From NCBI GenBank assembly GCA_010093605.1, contig MU004186.1:1902616-1966615 (forward strand): a DNA stretch of 64,000 nt, read 5' to 3'. Within the stretch, counting starts at the first letter, position 1. Every line of letters starts with the position of its first letter. The DNA is from Lophium mytilinum. Lineage: Eukaryota; Ascomycota; Dothideomycetes; Mytilinidiales; Mytilinidiaceae. The notes beneath the pieces were generated by a model, which saw only the letters and a list, made by a program, of their open reading frames with translations, made no database searches and was not told where the DNA came from. Positions 28,340 through 40,159 of this stretch are shown in pieces. Both the position numbers and the translations under genes were made by a program.

Positions 28340-30175
28340 TCATTTTGAATGGCCGCCACTGTTGAGCCATGCAAAAGCCGATGCACCACCCACAGGGTTC
28401 GCCGATCGCGGCTTTGGAAGGGCCATCTGGTTATCCTTCGACGCCAACGACGCTTTTTCACCCGATACCGATCTCTTCAGCTGTGGATCATTAACATCGC
28501 TGCCGGATGTGGTGCTCGTTCGCCGACGCCCATCGTCAAAGAAGCGCGACTGCCCAGTGACTGGTGATGGAGAGTGGATGTTGCTGGTCGAGGCTGTACG
28601 AGCTCCAGGTTTTATCGGTTTCAGCACCTTGATACCGGTATCCTTGCGCTGATAAGTGGAGGCCGTACTCTTGCTCGCATTAGCCCAGTCCATTGAGTTG
28701 GTCTTCTCACTGTCGCGTCTCCAGTTGCTCCAGATTGCTGGCGAGGCACCAGAGCGGAGAGCACTGCCGGTTGACTGGCTGAAGTCATCACTTTCCTTGG
28801 ACTCGGTCCGCGCCGTGACAACTCCAATCAAAGGTCGTTGGTCAAGGCTTCTGCGCCCAGTAGAGGCACCGTCATCTGAATCGACAGTGCTGGCAGCACC
28901 GTTTGATCTTGCCAATGGTGGAGCGGCGTGCTGATTCGTGGACGCGTGATGTTCAAGAAGCGCCGGAGGCTCCATTTCAGCAGAAGACATGGCCTCTTCT
29001 ACTTCCTTGGCATGCTTCGGGTAGTCGGGCGTCGCACTAGACACATAGAGCGATTTGAAAGTACGCTCGTCTTCTGGCCGTACCAGGGGAATTTGTAGTT
29101 TACTACCCTCATCGTCAAACAGCGTAAGTCTATTGGAGGAGAGAAGAACGTCGGCATTGTGGCAACGGAGCATGTCGCTGCCAAAAAAGATTTGGATGGG
29201 CTTCCCATCACCCTTTTCGTGACTTTCGAAAACAGTGAAAGTGACGGTCAGAGACGGGACTTGAGGCGCCGGGCTACTTGACCGAGATGATGCTGTGAAC
29301 GGGGCAGCTTCGGGCAGGTAGACAACGAGCTTGATCTTGCGTGTCCCGTCTTCATGTTCAGTGATCCGTTCGCCAAAACCCAGACGATTAATCAAACGCC
29401 TATCTATCGACGAGGCGTATGAGCCACTACACACGGCAGCGTAGAGGAGAGTGTCGTGTTTGAAATTCGTATCGAGCCAGCAGCGGATGATTGCTGGCAC
29501 TGTTCCGAGCACAAATAGGCCTGGCGCAAGTCCAGGAGGGTCCAACGGCGATATGCCAGAATTACCAAGACCGTATCCAGTGTCCAGGCCAAGGCTGTTT
29601 GCACGTCCAGAAGTTGCAGAGTACACCGAGTGGCCAGTTGAGCTTTGTCGACCATCAGACTTATGCGAGTAGCTCCTCTCAGTCATGGGATGGCCACCCA
29701 TTCCACTGCCTGTGCGAGGTATCAGGTCCAGAGAAGACCGCGAGGCATGTGCCCAATGGCCCTGGTTTGCAGTCTCATCGAATCGAACGCTTGCTGCGCG
29801 AGACGATGCGCCCATGCGTCGCGGCTCATCGTCAGCATCAAGCTGAAGGCTCCCGATAATGTTGCTCCGATCGTCATCGAAATTCGAGAATGCTTCCGGA
29901 GGAGGATGTTGCAACGGACCTGGAGTTGTGATTAGAGACTCTGTAGCTCATATAGAGGATATAGACCAACCTTGCTGAGGGGTGCCACTCAGGACGGAAG
30001 GGAATGGCGAAGATGTCCCCCAAACCGACTTGACTCTGGCATCCTCGTCTTGCCGTCGCTCGACACGCGATAGACGTTCACTGAGGTCTACTTGATTTTG
30101 TTGGACGCGAATCATATCGTTCTGCATGCGCCAGATATCGTCTCGGGGGGTGAATGAGGCACTCTGAGGATCCAT
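28340..30175 (-). CDS. Conserved fungal protein with a degenerate retropepsin-like domain
   Basis: Two exons, 30175-29971 and 29919-28340 (51-base intron, GTTGGT donor), 594 residues. Residues 10-45 (RDDIWRMQNDMIRVQQNQ...) should form a coiled coil. After a Ser-rich linker comes a conserved core, about 200-350: PGLFVLGTVPAIIRCWLD, then AAVCSGSYASSIDRRLINRL and FFGSDMLRCHNADVLLSSN. The last two have the layout of a retropepsin fold (V-D-S-G-x...I-D-x-x-L-x-x-x-L-G, then I-L-G-x-D-x-L-x-x-x-x-x), but the catalytic Asp position is Cys232. The C-terminal 240 residues are Ser/Thr-rich and likely disordered. The family is conserved in filamentous ascomycetes and sometimes labelled, without basis that I can see here, as a ubiquitin hydrolase. 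No catalytic function is claimed. The protein lies upstream of the Ubp12-like gene on the same strand. Confidence 0.8.
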
Positions 30176-31318
30176 CACAAAAACTACGCATTACTCAGTG
30201 GGTACGAGCCACTGATGCCTCGAAATCAGTTTTGAACGGGCCTCGCCCTTCACACCACCGTCGCCAGAGCCCAGCAACGGCAGGGCCGTCGACTACCACA
30301 GTATCCAAGCCCCGTGGTCCACCAACTTTGCAACAAAATCGTGTATTTCGACCGCCGAGCGGGGCGACGTGCGGGTGGGAGCGGTGTAGAGCCTGGTGGA
30401 GAGCGCGGTGGTCGTGTCGCTTGCGGAGCTTGATTGCGGTGGCGGAGGTCTTTGTAGGCAACGAGTGAGCTTGAGCGGGACGTAGAGGTGGTCGTTTGGA
30501 GAGCTTCACAGATAGGCGGATGTAGATTCGGCGACTGGAGGCCTTGGAACTTGCAAAAGGATAGCAATCAGACAAATGGTAAGTCGTGGTGATTGCGGCG
30601 GGCGAGGGGACGGGGAGGGTGTTTGCGGAGGGGGGTGGAGCAGGTCCTGGATGGGGCAAGCGGTGTGGTATTCCCGTTCAAAGAGGATCTAGGCGAGGAA
30701 ACATTCGTCAAATCATCAGGACGACATAGGAGTGATATGTGAAACAGCGAGGTTGATGCATCCCGTCCACTTCATAGACGTAGTCCAATCTAGCTTAGCT
30801 GCAGATCCTCCAGATCCACCCCGTGGATTCAAGGCTGCGGCCAGACCACCCGTTCGGTCGTATCAATGTATAAACACTGATTTGTATATATTCATCAATT
30901 CTATAAACTACATTAGATAGCCCTTACAGCTATTAACTTCTTCCGTCGTTCCGGTTCCTCTCCCTTGCTTGAGGTTATCAATTTCACCAGTAGCTTCCTT
31001 TGTTCGAACAAGGAGTCCACCACACCGTGTCAGCATGTTTGGAAATGGATATACATGTACTATATAGAACCATCTCAGTCCGTTCCTTTCACTCACGAAG
31101 TATAAAACGCCAAGTCACACGTAAAAGACACCACATGTAGTCCTTGCGAGCTTCTATCTTAACCCTAGCCTGGTGAACGAAGCTTCTACTCTACCGCAGC
31201 TCATGTCTAAGCTATTTCATACGCTCTACTTTGTCCCGAAAGCAAAGTTCAGATTCGCGCTATTAGTATCCGAATTTCCGAGATATCGGGTATAGCATCC
31301 CACATATCGTCCCAGGAC
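30176..31318. other. Intergenic, promoter side of the retropepsin-like gene
   Basis: A GC-rich first half (30,180-30,700) with overlapping open frames on both strands and no domain, then an AT-richer half leading to the 3' end of the esterase gene. No gene seen. Confidence 0.5.
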
Positions 31319-32339
31319 TCATACGCCTACCGAGGACTTCTCGAATGCATCCCATGCCGCAGGGTCATTCCACATTGGGAGGAGAAATGGAAGACGTGCC
31401 GGAACTTGATCCGGCCAATGCACAGAAATCAGCTCCATCAGCTCGTCGAAAAGAATCCGATATCCCAGTGGATTAAAATGAAGACCTAACAGATCTGATG
31501 TTAGCTAACTTTTCACCTCTATGCTACGCTCGACTTACCATCATGGAGAAAGTCGGTCAACACAGAGTTTTCCGGCAGGTGCAAGCCGCCGGGAATGTCA
31601 GGATCCTCGATCTTCCAGCCAGTCGTCGACATGAAAGCGGTCCACAGGTCTAGCACTGGGATACCAAGCTCCTTACCGAGTTCACAGACAGCCTGGGCAT
31701 AGCTTCTTGTAGTGACGGCAGTCCTGGAGCATTTCTCAAAGCCCCTAGCAATGTCTCCCGGCAGCATCAGGTGCTCATTGACCGGTGGCGGCGCTACGAG
31801 GATGATTCTTGCGTTGTGAGCTTTTACAGAGTCGTGGGTGACGATCTTGGCTAGATTCTCCTTGTATGTAGCAAGCGGGACATGTTGACCATTCCGAGAT
31901 TCTGCTAGGGAAGCATCATTTGCTCCAAAGAATACCATCTGTCCGATTGGTTAGTGCTCCTGGAGATGGGCGTTGGTTTGGCACGGTACCAGAAACCGAA
32001 CTCGAGCCTGTTCTGGAGTTGGGATGATAGAGGTCAACACCTTCAGCGCCTGGTCGGTGTTGTAACCACTACCGTCGAATCAGCACCTCGTGCAGCCTTT
32101 CCTCAGGCTGGCCCTTCATACCTCAGCCCTCGGTTCACGACATCGAGACGTCGGATGTAGGCTGCTACATTAGCCGGGCCGCATGCAAGGCATCAATGAT
32201 CGCTACCGCAACCGGATGCTTCGAGTCACGTACCATCTTGCAACGCAGGAGCAAATCCAAAGCCGCGGTCTTGATTCCCGGATTGCTGAGTGATGGAGTC
32301 GCCGAACAAAAGGAACTGGTCGTGCTTGATAGCCTGCAT
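31319..32339 (-). CDS. iah1: SGNH/GDSL esterase, isoamyl acetate-hydrolysing type (Iah1-like)
   Basis: Five exons: 32339-32234, 32164-32122, 32068-31990, 31938-31539 and 31485-31319, giving 264 residues; all introns are GT-AG and the sum is in frame. Block I is FLLFGDSITQQS with the nucleophile Ser at about residue 14. Block II is LSGYNTDQAL, block III MVFFGANDAS with the oxyanion Asn, and block V DGLHFNPLGYRILF, whose Asp and His complete the triad. Length and block order match Iah1 of Saccharomyces (238 residues), a cytosolic esterase acting on isoamyl acetate and similar short esters. The substrate here is inferred from the family. Divergent from the ClC gene with 713 bases between. Confidence 0.9.
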
Positions 32340-33052
32340 GAGTGCATATTAGTTGTGAACCTGAATGTCACGAGCGAGTGAGTCCTGGCCGTACCATCGC
32401 TCTTGCCTCAGCAGTGTGTATGGCTAGAAGCGGGTGGCACACTATTTAAGTGACAGCAGCAACTTGACGCTCGAGGCGGGTTTTGCGGCAATCGACGTGT
32501 ATAGCCGCACTAGCTGCACCGCGGGGGAGTCGAATAAAGTAACCCGGGGCTAGCAGAGCGACGTTTGACAGCTTGGACCCTGCATCGGCCTTCACAAGTG
32601 ACGCCAGTCACTGGCCCTCGTAAGCCCACCGAGGTCACAAGGAGCACGATCCCAAGGGCGAAACTCCTCCACCACTCTTGGCGGGGCCGCTTTGAAGGAT
32701 ACTGAACTTGTCCTAGCTATCTCAGCTTCCATCTAGACTCTCGTCCTAGTGCCTTTCTGCAGCCACTCGGCCCACGTATCTGCTTTTCGTCGTCAACAGC
32801 GTGGTGGCTTGAGCATGTTTGCCGGTACGTGTATCTCTTGGCAATCCTCAGAAGGTACCGTGGATCTGAAACCTGTGAGCCACCGTATTCTCACGAGTCC
32901 ACACAGCCCCGTGCTGCCCCGTATCCGGATGATCAAGGCAACATGGTATTGAAGACGCGTTTTCACAGCCTTTCTCTTCCCCACTACCGCCTCGTTGCGT
33001 CCGCTAACGGCTACTTATCTACAGCTGCTAAGGTGGCTCCCAAATACCAACG
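32340..33052. other. Shared upstream region of the esterase and ClC genes
   Basis: 713 bases between two divergent starts, so it must hold both promoters. Short frames on both strands have no coding character. No motif can be assigned with confidence. Confidence 0.5.
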
Positions 33053-35993
33053 ATGCCCAGATCCGTAGCCTCCTTCCACAGCATCCGGCATAGGGCTCAC
33101 GATGATGAAGACGAAGGAGATGGCGTGGACTCTCTGGAGCGAGAAGACACCATCAGTAGCACGACTCCCACCTCTCCCACGATATCTCGTCGATTCCGAT
33201 CCAGCCGACCGTCAGAGCTCGACTTGCGAAGCAACACCCCGAACGAGCGGTCAGCCCTGCTTGGAAACAGCCAAAACCTTTCCCGATCATATGCCAGCAT
33301 GCCAGCCTCGATACCTGGCACACCGCGGCCTCATATTATCCGGCACGCGAGTCTGAGACTTCGCCAACACAGCCGTTCCGGGTCCTTCAGTACACGACTG
33401 GTGAACGCTCTAGGTTCAGAACGGCGAGAAGCACTAGGTAAGCAAGGGACGGGGTACTGGGCTGGGCGATAGCTTGGTTCATACAGAGTAGTACTCGCTG
33501 ACTCTTTGCAGAAAACAGTATACACAAGACCGTGTCTTTCTGGCAAGACGACCGTGTCTGGTACGACCAGTTCACATCCACCGACTGGGTCCATGATAGC
33601 ATAGCAGACGCTTACCGCGTCAAGGCCTTACGAAGTAGGAAAGACATCCGAGGACGAATAGCAGCCTGGTTTGATGGGGCACAAGGGTGGATATTGGTCG
33701 CGATCATTGGCTGTATTACTGCCTGTCTGGCGTATATAGTCAACGTGACGGAAAGCTTGTTGTTCGACTACAAGTCCGGATACTGCACGACGAAATGGCT
33801 CGATAGCAAGAAAGACTGTTGCTCAGGGGCAAGCTCATGTGAAGAATGGAGTCACTGGGCAAAGGTATTCCACACGGACGGGCAGGAGCATGAGGGGACA
33901 CAGTTTGTGGCTTTCGTAATCGGTGTGATGGCTCTTGCTATAGCGTCTTGCGTATTGACGTTAACTACGAAGACCGTCATCCCCTCGGCCGTATCCCTCT
34001 CAACTCTTGATGAAAATCTCGCCGCAGACATTCTGGACCCTGATCACGATCAGGATGAAGAGGGAAGAAAACGAAGTCTCAGCCCTGCTCAGGCATATAC
34101 AGAGTCCCAATTACGGCCACCCATGGTCTACTACTCCGCCGCTGGGAGTGGTGTTGCAGAAGTCAAAGTCATCCTTAGCGGATTCGTTCTCCACGGCTAC
34201 CTTGGACTTCGAACCCTTGTCATCAAGACACTAGGACTTATTCTCAGTGTAGCATCAGGACTCAGTCTTGGAAAAGAAGGACCATACGTTCACATCGCTA
34301 CGTGTGTAGGAAATATTGCCTGTCGACTGTTCCCTAAGTACAGAGACAATGATGGAAAACGCAGAGAGGTCCTTAGTGCGAGCGCAGCTAGCGGAGTTGC
34401 CGTAGCTTTCGGTGCTCCAATTGGAGGGGTGTTGTTCAGTTTAGAGGAAGTCAGCTACTATTTTCCCCCAAAGACTCTTTTCAGAACTTTCTTCTGTTGT
34501 ATCGTAAGTCATATGAACTTTCCTGAACAAGGGCATGTACTGACACACGCACAGGCCGCAGCGCTTTCTTTGAAATTCTTGAATCCTTACGGGACGAACA
34601 AGATCGTCTTATTCGAGGTTCGATATCTGACAGACTGGAAGTTTTTCGAGATGGTCGCTTTTGTCCTGCTGGGTGTCTTGGGTGGCATCCTCGGAGCTTT
34701 GTTCATTAAAGCTTCAGGTCTCTGGGCGAGGACCTTCCGTCGCTTCAAGGTCATCAAGCGGTGGCCAATGTTGGAGGTCATGTTAGTCGCCTTGATCACG
34801 GGTCTTATCAGCTTCTGGAACCGCTACACAAATATGCCGGTCACCGAGCTCATGTTCGAGCTTGCCAGTCCCTGTGATACTTTCACGAGCAGTGGCACCG
34901 GCCTCTGTCCCACGAAAGAGCAAATTCCGGCCGTTATCTGGTATCTCTCAATCGCTTTCGTCATCAAAGCATTCTTAACCGTCGTCACATTCGGCATCAA
35001 AGTACCCGCTGGAATATATGTACCATCTATGGTTGTCGGTGGTATCTTGGGTCGAATAGTTGGTCATATTGTTCAATATCTTGCGTTGAACTACTCTCAT
35101 ACCGGACTTTTCGGGGACTGCAAAGCGGACGACAATCCAGAATCGTGTGTTGTGCCTGGAGTTTACGCAATGGTGGCTGCTGGAGCGACGATGACTGGCG
35201 TTACGAGACTTTCCGTTACGCTGGCCGTCATTCTCTTCGAACTCACGGGCAGCTTGGACCACGTCCTACCGTTCTCGATAGGCATATTGGTAGCTAAGTG
35301 GACGGCGGATGCTATCGAGCCCCTGAGCATTTATGTAAGTATGTCGTTTTTTGAAGGTGTTCCAGTGCTAATCTCTAATCTTATCAGGATATGTTAACCA
35401 ATATGAACTCATACCCATTCCTAGACAACAAAGTGCGTCCAGTCTTCACCACCGACCTTGGCGACATAACCCCTCGAGTGCGCGAAGAACGTATCATCGA
35501 CATCTCCGATTCTCCCCTCGTCCCCGCCAAAGACCTCCGACAAAAGCAACAATATCTACACATGGCCGGCGAGCTCGATGGCGGCCTACCTATCGTCCGC
35601 GACCAGATCCTCGTTGGCCTCATACCAGCACCGGATCTTGAGTTTGCGCTAGATAAGCTAGACAACGAAGATAACAGCCTCTGCCTCATGTCGACGCAGG
35701 TACATTGGAACACCAACGACGAAGACGAGCCGGAACAAGACCCGACGGACTTCACGCCATATATCGATCCGGCGCCTGTGGCGCTGGACATCCATTCCCC
35801 GATGGATCTGGTATATGAGTGCTTTGTGAAATTGGGCTTGCGATATATTTGTGTGGTGAGAGATGGGCGGTACGCTGGTTTGGTGAGTCTTTTCCCTTTA
35901 TATCAGTTGGAAGTCTAGTACTAATCATTATGGCAGGTCCACAAGAAAGCATTTGTGAAATACATCAAAGAACTAGAAGCTGGGGGGCATTAG
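33053..35993 (+). CDS. ClC-family chloride/proton antiporter
   Basis: Five exons: 33053-33437, 33512-34503, 34555-35334, 35388-35882 and 35937-35993, giving 902 residues. The N-terminal 125 residues are Ser/Arg-rich and cytosolic. The membrane part starts near residue 185 and carries the ClC signatures GSGVAEVKVILSGF, GKEGPYVHIA with the gating Glu at about 384, and FSLEEVSYYF with the internal proton Glu at about 441. Both glutamates being present points to a 2Cl-/H+ exchanger, not a channel. The C-terminus, from about 690, has two CBS domains (VRPVFTTDLGDITP... and VALDIHSPMDLVYECFVKLG). The family includes yeast Gef1 of Golgi and endosomes, needed for copper and iron handling; location is inferred. 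The 51-base intron 34504-34554 is in frame and stop-free, so its retention would insert 17 residues. Confidence 0.95.
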
Positions 35994-37460
35994 AGCACTC
36001 CATACAACATCGTTTGCGTCGCGTAGCATTTGGCATACATCTAAGCTGCGCTCGAGCGTGGAAAGGAGGTTTATTTGAGCGAAGTGATGGTTTGTGATAC
36101 CAAGGGCATTTGAGTTTCGTAGCACTGCACTGTTAGGCGTTTTGGCGAGGTCGTTACCTGGGTTTGGCCTTTTTCGCATTTGGAGGGGAGAGCAGATAGA
36201 TGGAGCATCTAACACAGACATATACGCATTGTGCTCGTAGATGACCACGCATAGCAGTTTCCGTACGTCAAAATAGACTTGGTTGCGTGAGGTAGCAGTG
36301 AGGGTTCCTGGTCTTAGGAACACGAAGCCATGTCTTGCGGATCTGCAGTCGGGCGTATAGCTAGTTCATCTGACGTATACCTGAAGATGGGAGGCCGTAG
36401 TCACGGAAAAGTCGGTGGTTTCGCCTTGATGTAACGTCGTTAACCCAAAAGACGGTCACATGTCTGGCACATCGGTTGCTTACATAACGATTCTATGTCT
36501 TGGCAGTAAAGTCCAAACGCGAATTCGAGGTTTCAACACCTCCAACCAGATAGCTCAACAACAACACCTCGTAACTCAGATCTGAGACCGGGAAGCGATT
36601 TGCCCAGTCAAATAATATTTTTGAGGAAGTTATAGAGTGTTAAACCTCTCGTGTCATTGATATAGCGGTGGGTGTGCAGGACTCCACACTTTTTGTGGCA
36701 CTATTTAGCGTGCCAAGACTACCAAGACTTGCCTATCAGAGACACTTCACGTGATCCTAGCGATGAAACTGACAGCTCCTTGGCCCCGCCGGATCCCCGC
36801 CGAAACAAAATTCAGGGCGCCTATTTCACAGCCACCGAGATCAGGCCTCCGGCACATCGTTATTAATATCCTACTGCTAACCTCTTGGTGCTTAGTGTGC
36901 GATCTGCCGCCGAAGAATCTCAGCATTGTGTGATCACTGCAGACCAGCGACATGGAGACGGTGAGTGTGGAAGGGAGTAGGTCTTACGAGTGGCGAAGAC
37001 GATACAGCAGTCTGATCCAACCCGTTAGAAATAAGGGAAACCATCGAGAGTGATCAAGATGCCATATGTAAGCGTAAGCGGCTTGCAGGTTCGGCGATCT
37101 CTCTGCTACCGCGGAGGTATGCTGGGTGGCGGAGCCTCATGTCGCAGCCACCCTACAGTTATAATTGGGCTCTCGAGGTAGGCGGAGGCATGAGCAAAAG
37201 GTGCCTAACGTAGGATGTCGATCCTTCGAGGCTAAGACTGGCCCTGACAGGAGTGGGAAAGATTAAGGCATAACCACAGAGGATCCTCCTTGTCATCCCA
37301 GTTGTTCTTCATTCTTTCATCTTGCTGTCTCGGATTTCCAGCGATCAGGCTCTCGTTGTAACTGCATATTGATACCATTTCTATCGTTTTGGGAGGAGTA
37401 TGAGCGCACGATAGACCATTTATCACATATCATCACATTCAGCAAACAAGATTCTCCACG
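35994..37460. other. Intergenic between the ClC gene and the surface-protein gene
   Basis: 1.5 kb with no frame above 116 codons and no domain. Its right end, with CTTTCATCTTGC and similar pyrimidine-rich stretches, is likely the promoter of the next gene. Confidence 0.5.
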
Positions 37461-38372
37461 ATGCGAGCGCTTTCTTCTCTCCTGGTCCTCGGGTCAATAG
37501 TAGGAGTCTGTCTAGGCCAATTCCAGTTTCTCAACCCGGACGGAAACCAAGACGACTTCTCGCAAACCTTCTCCAATGGAGACGTCATCGACATCAAGTG
37601 GAATAAGACATGGAAAGGCGTCGGCGCCGCCCTCAAAACCGCAGACTTGTGGATAACCTGGTTCGACGAGTCCTCCTTCTCCCAACTGCTAGAATGTACG
37701 TTTCCCACACCCACTTCCACAACCCATCGCAAACCCTAATCCTAACCCTCCCCAGCAAACGTCAACTTCAAATCCGACGGCGAACTAAAATGGACCGCCA
37801 ACCTCTCCGACGCAACTCTCAAGCACACCCCCCGCTACGTCTTCCGCTTGAAACCCCACACCAGCCCCCCGCTCTACAGTGACATCCAAAACGAATCCCC
37901 CTCGCGCGGCTTCAACCTCATCCCCTCCACCCAGCCCCTCTCCACCTCCGTTTCCTCATCCTCCCACTCCGCGACCGCGACCTCCTCCGCGACCGCCTCC
38001 ACCTCCGCCTCCACCGCCGCCGCCTCCTCAGACAGCAGCAGCCCGACCCTCTCCAGCGGCGCCATCGCCGGCATAGCAGTCGGCGGCGTCGCCGTCATCG
38101 CCCTTTTCGCTTTCGGAACATGGTTTCTACTTCGATATCGCCGCAACACGGCCGTCGCGAATCCGCAGCGGTATGAAGCGGACAGCGCCCCTGCGCGGAT
38201 CGAGGCGGGCGATACGGCGTACGCGGGGGCGTACAAGCCGCCCGTGTTTGCGGGGACGTATCAACCCCTGCCGCCGGCGCCGGTGGAGGCGGATGGGTAT
38301 GCGGTGGGCCAGCCGGCGGCGGAGTTGTATGGGGACGGGGGTGGGGGAAGTGGGCATTATGGGCAGCGTTGA
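37461..38372 (+). CDS. Secreted/single-pass surface protein with Ser/Thr-rich stalk
   Basis: Two exons, 37461-37695 and 37756-38372, 283 residues. Residues 1-19 form a signal peptide (MRALSSLLVLGSIVGVCLG|Q). The mature N-terminal domain (20-130) has FLNPDGNQDDFSQTFSNGDV, WKGVGAALKTADLWITWFD and RYVFRLKPHT, the look of the small extracellular Ig-like domain seen in many fungal surface proteins of the Kre9/KNH type. A Ser/Thr/Ala stalk (about 150-190) follows, then one membrane segment (AGIAVGGVAVIALFAFGTWFLL, about 195-216) with a basic stop-transfer RYRR and a Pro/Gly/Tyr-rich cytosolic tail. The layout resembles wall-stress-sensor-like proteins, but there is no WSC domain and no function can be named. 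Third positions are strongly GC-rich. Confidence 0.82.
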
Positions 38373-38893
38373 GAGGGGTTAATCGCAGTTGGTCGTTTTT
38401 CTTGTGCTTTTTTCTTTTCTTCGGGTTGAAATGCATTTCGTGGCGCTGGGAGCATTTGAGCGTTTTGGCGTTATGGGGATATTGCGTGTTTCGGCATGAA
38501 GATATCAATGAGGCGTATTGGCTGATTGAACGGAAGGGGGTTAGTTGCGTAAAAGACTGCCTAGATGTTATCAATAAAGCAGCAGAGTCAAGTCCAATCC
38601 AGTTTAGCAATCAAGGAATGGAACACGAATGAGACAGTAGTCACAAACTCATCAGTAAAGGTAGACAGCACTCGTTGATTCAGATCAAAGTGGGTTCAAT
38701 TGATCGTCTGACTTGGATATCCGCATCGTGTCCCGCTGCCCAGCAAAAATTCAATCAAGCTCCCCAATATCTCCGCTTCCCACACCCATGTCACTCCCTC
38801 CATACAGCCTCCATCTCAGATGTCGATGTCGTTGTTGAAGGAAAGTGGGAAGGGTCGATGTGGTGGGTTGTGTTGGTAGGTTGGCCGAGTCGT
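38373..38893. other. Intergenic between convergent genes
   Basis: 3' side of the surface-protein gene and of the Cys-rich miniprotein gene. T-rich stretch near 38,395-38,425. No gene seen. Confidence 0.45.
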
Positions 38894-39004
38894 TTACATG
38901 ACGACGCACCAGCAGCTCTCGTCGCAGCCGCAGCAGTCACAGCTCTCGCCGCAGGAGGTCTTGATCGGCTTGGGCTTGATGATGGAGGAGACTGAGCCAG
39001 GCAT
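38894..39004 (-). CDS. 36-residue cysteine-rich miniprotein (metallothionein-like)
   Basis: An uninterrupted frame from ATG 39004 to TAA 38894. The start context is TTCACAATGCC. The N-terminal half is ordinary (MPGSVSSIIKPKPIKT); the C-terminal half, SCGESCDCCGCDESCWCVVM, has 7 Cys in 16 residues with C-x3-C-x-C-C-x-C-x3-C-x-C spacing. Dense C-x-C and C-C pairs are typical of copper metallothioneins, whose ascomycete members can be as short as 26 residues. No signal peptide is seen, so it would act in the cytosol, buffering copper or zinc. A possible 5'-UTR intron (donor GTATGT near 39,133, acceptor CTTCTAG near 39,025) supports a real transcript. A chance frame cannot be ruled out without expression data. 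Confidence 0.6.
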   Translation of the reverse strand: MPGSVSSIIKPKPIKTSCGESCDCCGCDESCWCVVM

Positions 39005-40069
39005 TGTGAAGGTTTGGTTGAGGTCTAGAAGCGGACAGTCAGCCTCTCAGTTACTAGCTATCGACTCCTCTTATCGACTCCAGCGTGCCCAACGCAAAGC
39101 AACAGAGCAAGAAAGCGGTGTGAGACATACAATGTGTTTGTTCGTAAAGTAGTTAATCGTAGCTTTCGCTGTGCAGTAAAGTGGCTGAAAAGGTCGTGTG
39201 TGTGTATGTATGATCAAGGAAACAAGAAACCTCCTCCTCAGCAAGGGGCCAGCACCCTTATCTACTCCCCCCCTCCCTCCCCAGCCAGCTCCTACCCTCA
39301 GCCCTCCTGCAATGTGCCACCATTACGCATCCCTACTCAGCCGGCCAACCAACCCAACCAGTTAGCCACGTAGCCCATCAGCCCCATTACCCGCCAGCAC
39401 CTTCCCTTCCCTTCTCCGCTCTCCACTTCACTCCCCCCCACCGGGCCCAATCGATACCTCCAATTCGCCCCTTCACCTGCTTCCAGGCAAGCCGCCGTGT
39501 CAGACCCCGACCGCTCACTGGCAACACGAGTGCGCGAGCGCAACGCAGCGTCCCGGTCCCACTAGCACCCCAAACTAGCAAGGCGAAGCCTGCGCAAGCA
39601 ACGATAAGCTTTGCATCCCGGCATTTGATTGGCGGGCCGCGCGATCCAAGCTTTGCTAAGCCCGCCCAAGCTTTGACGGGGCGGGGGGACGGTGCTACGA
39701 GGGTGTGATTACGCGGCAGGGCGGGTAGCAGACAGCCACCGTTACTACAGAGTTGCAGGGTGTGAGGGATTAAAGGTTGTTGTGCCATTCTGCATTGTAC
39801 GGGAATAAAGAGTAAGTAATTATAGAATGCGGTTGGCCTGAGAAGGGATGGGGATGTTCCAGGGGAGCAGAGACAGTACTATGGTATCCGGCGTATCTTT
39901 TGTATGTGGGGACTAAGGCAACGTCAGCAGCAGGGGATTAAAACACAGACCAATACAAGGGTTCTCACCAATCGACTCTTCAGCATTTACCTTACCGCGC
40001 AGCCGTGCGCTTACCGAGATGAAAACGCCACAGTCTCCACATATAAAAGATACGCCGGATACCATAGTA
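39005..40069. other. Intergenic, pyrimidine-rich
   Basis: Upstream of the Cys-rich miniprotein gene and left flank of the Tc1/mariner element. The plus strand is strongly C/T-rich from about 39,232 to 39,460, with several CCCTCC and CAACCAACC runs. Minus frames (up to 133 codons) show no domain. Confidence 0.5.
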
Positions 40070-40104
40070 TAGTCTCCCCCCCTATACGGGCTGCCCACGT
40101 CTGT
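40070..40104 (+). repeat. Tc1/mariner left inverted repeat
   Basis: Begins TAGTCTCCCCCCCTATACGG; pairs with 41319-41353 at 32 of 35 positions. The first base T replaces the C expected from the right end. Confidence 0.9.
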
Positions 40105-40159
40105 GCACATCCGTGCATTAAATATTCTAGCAACCCTGTAAGCTTTATATATATTTCCT

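Noticed and set aside
37735-37755. Telomere-like AACCCTAATCCTAACCCT in an intron of the surface-protein gene
   Set aside because: Only two to three imperfect units, inside a normal intron ending CCCCAG; no array.
40029-40038. CAGTCTCC 40 bases before the Tc1/mariner end
   Set aside because: Too short to be a second inverted repeat; the TA duplication fixes the end at 40070.
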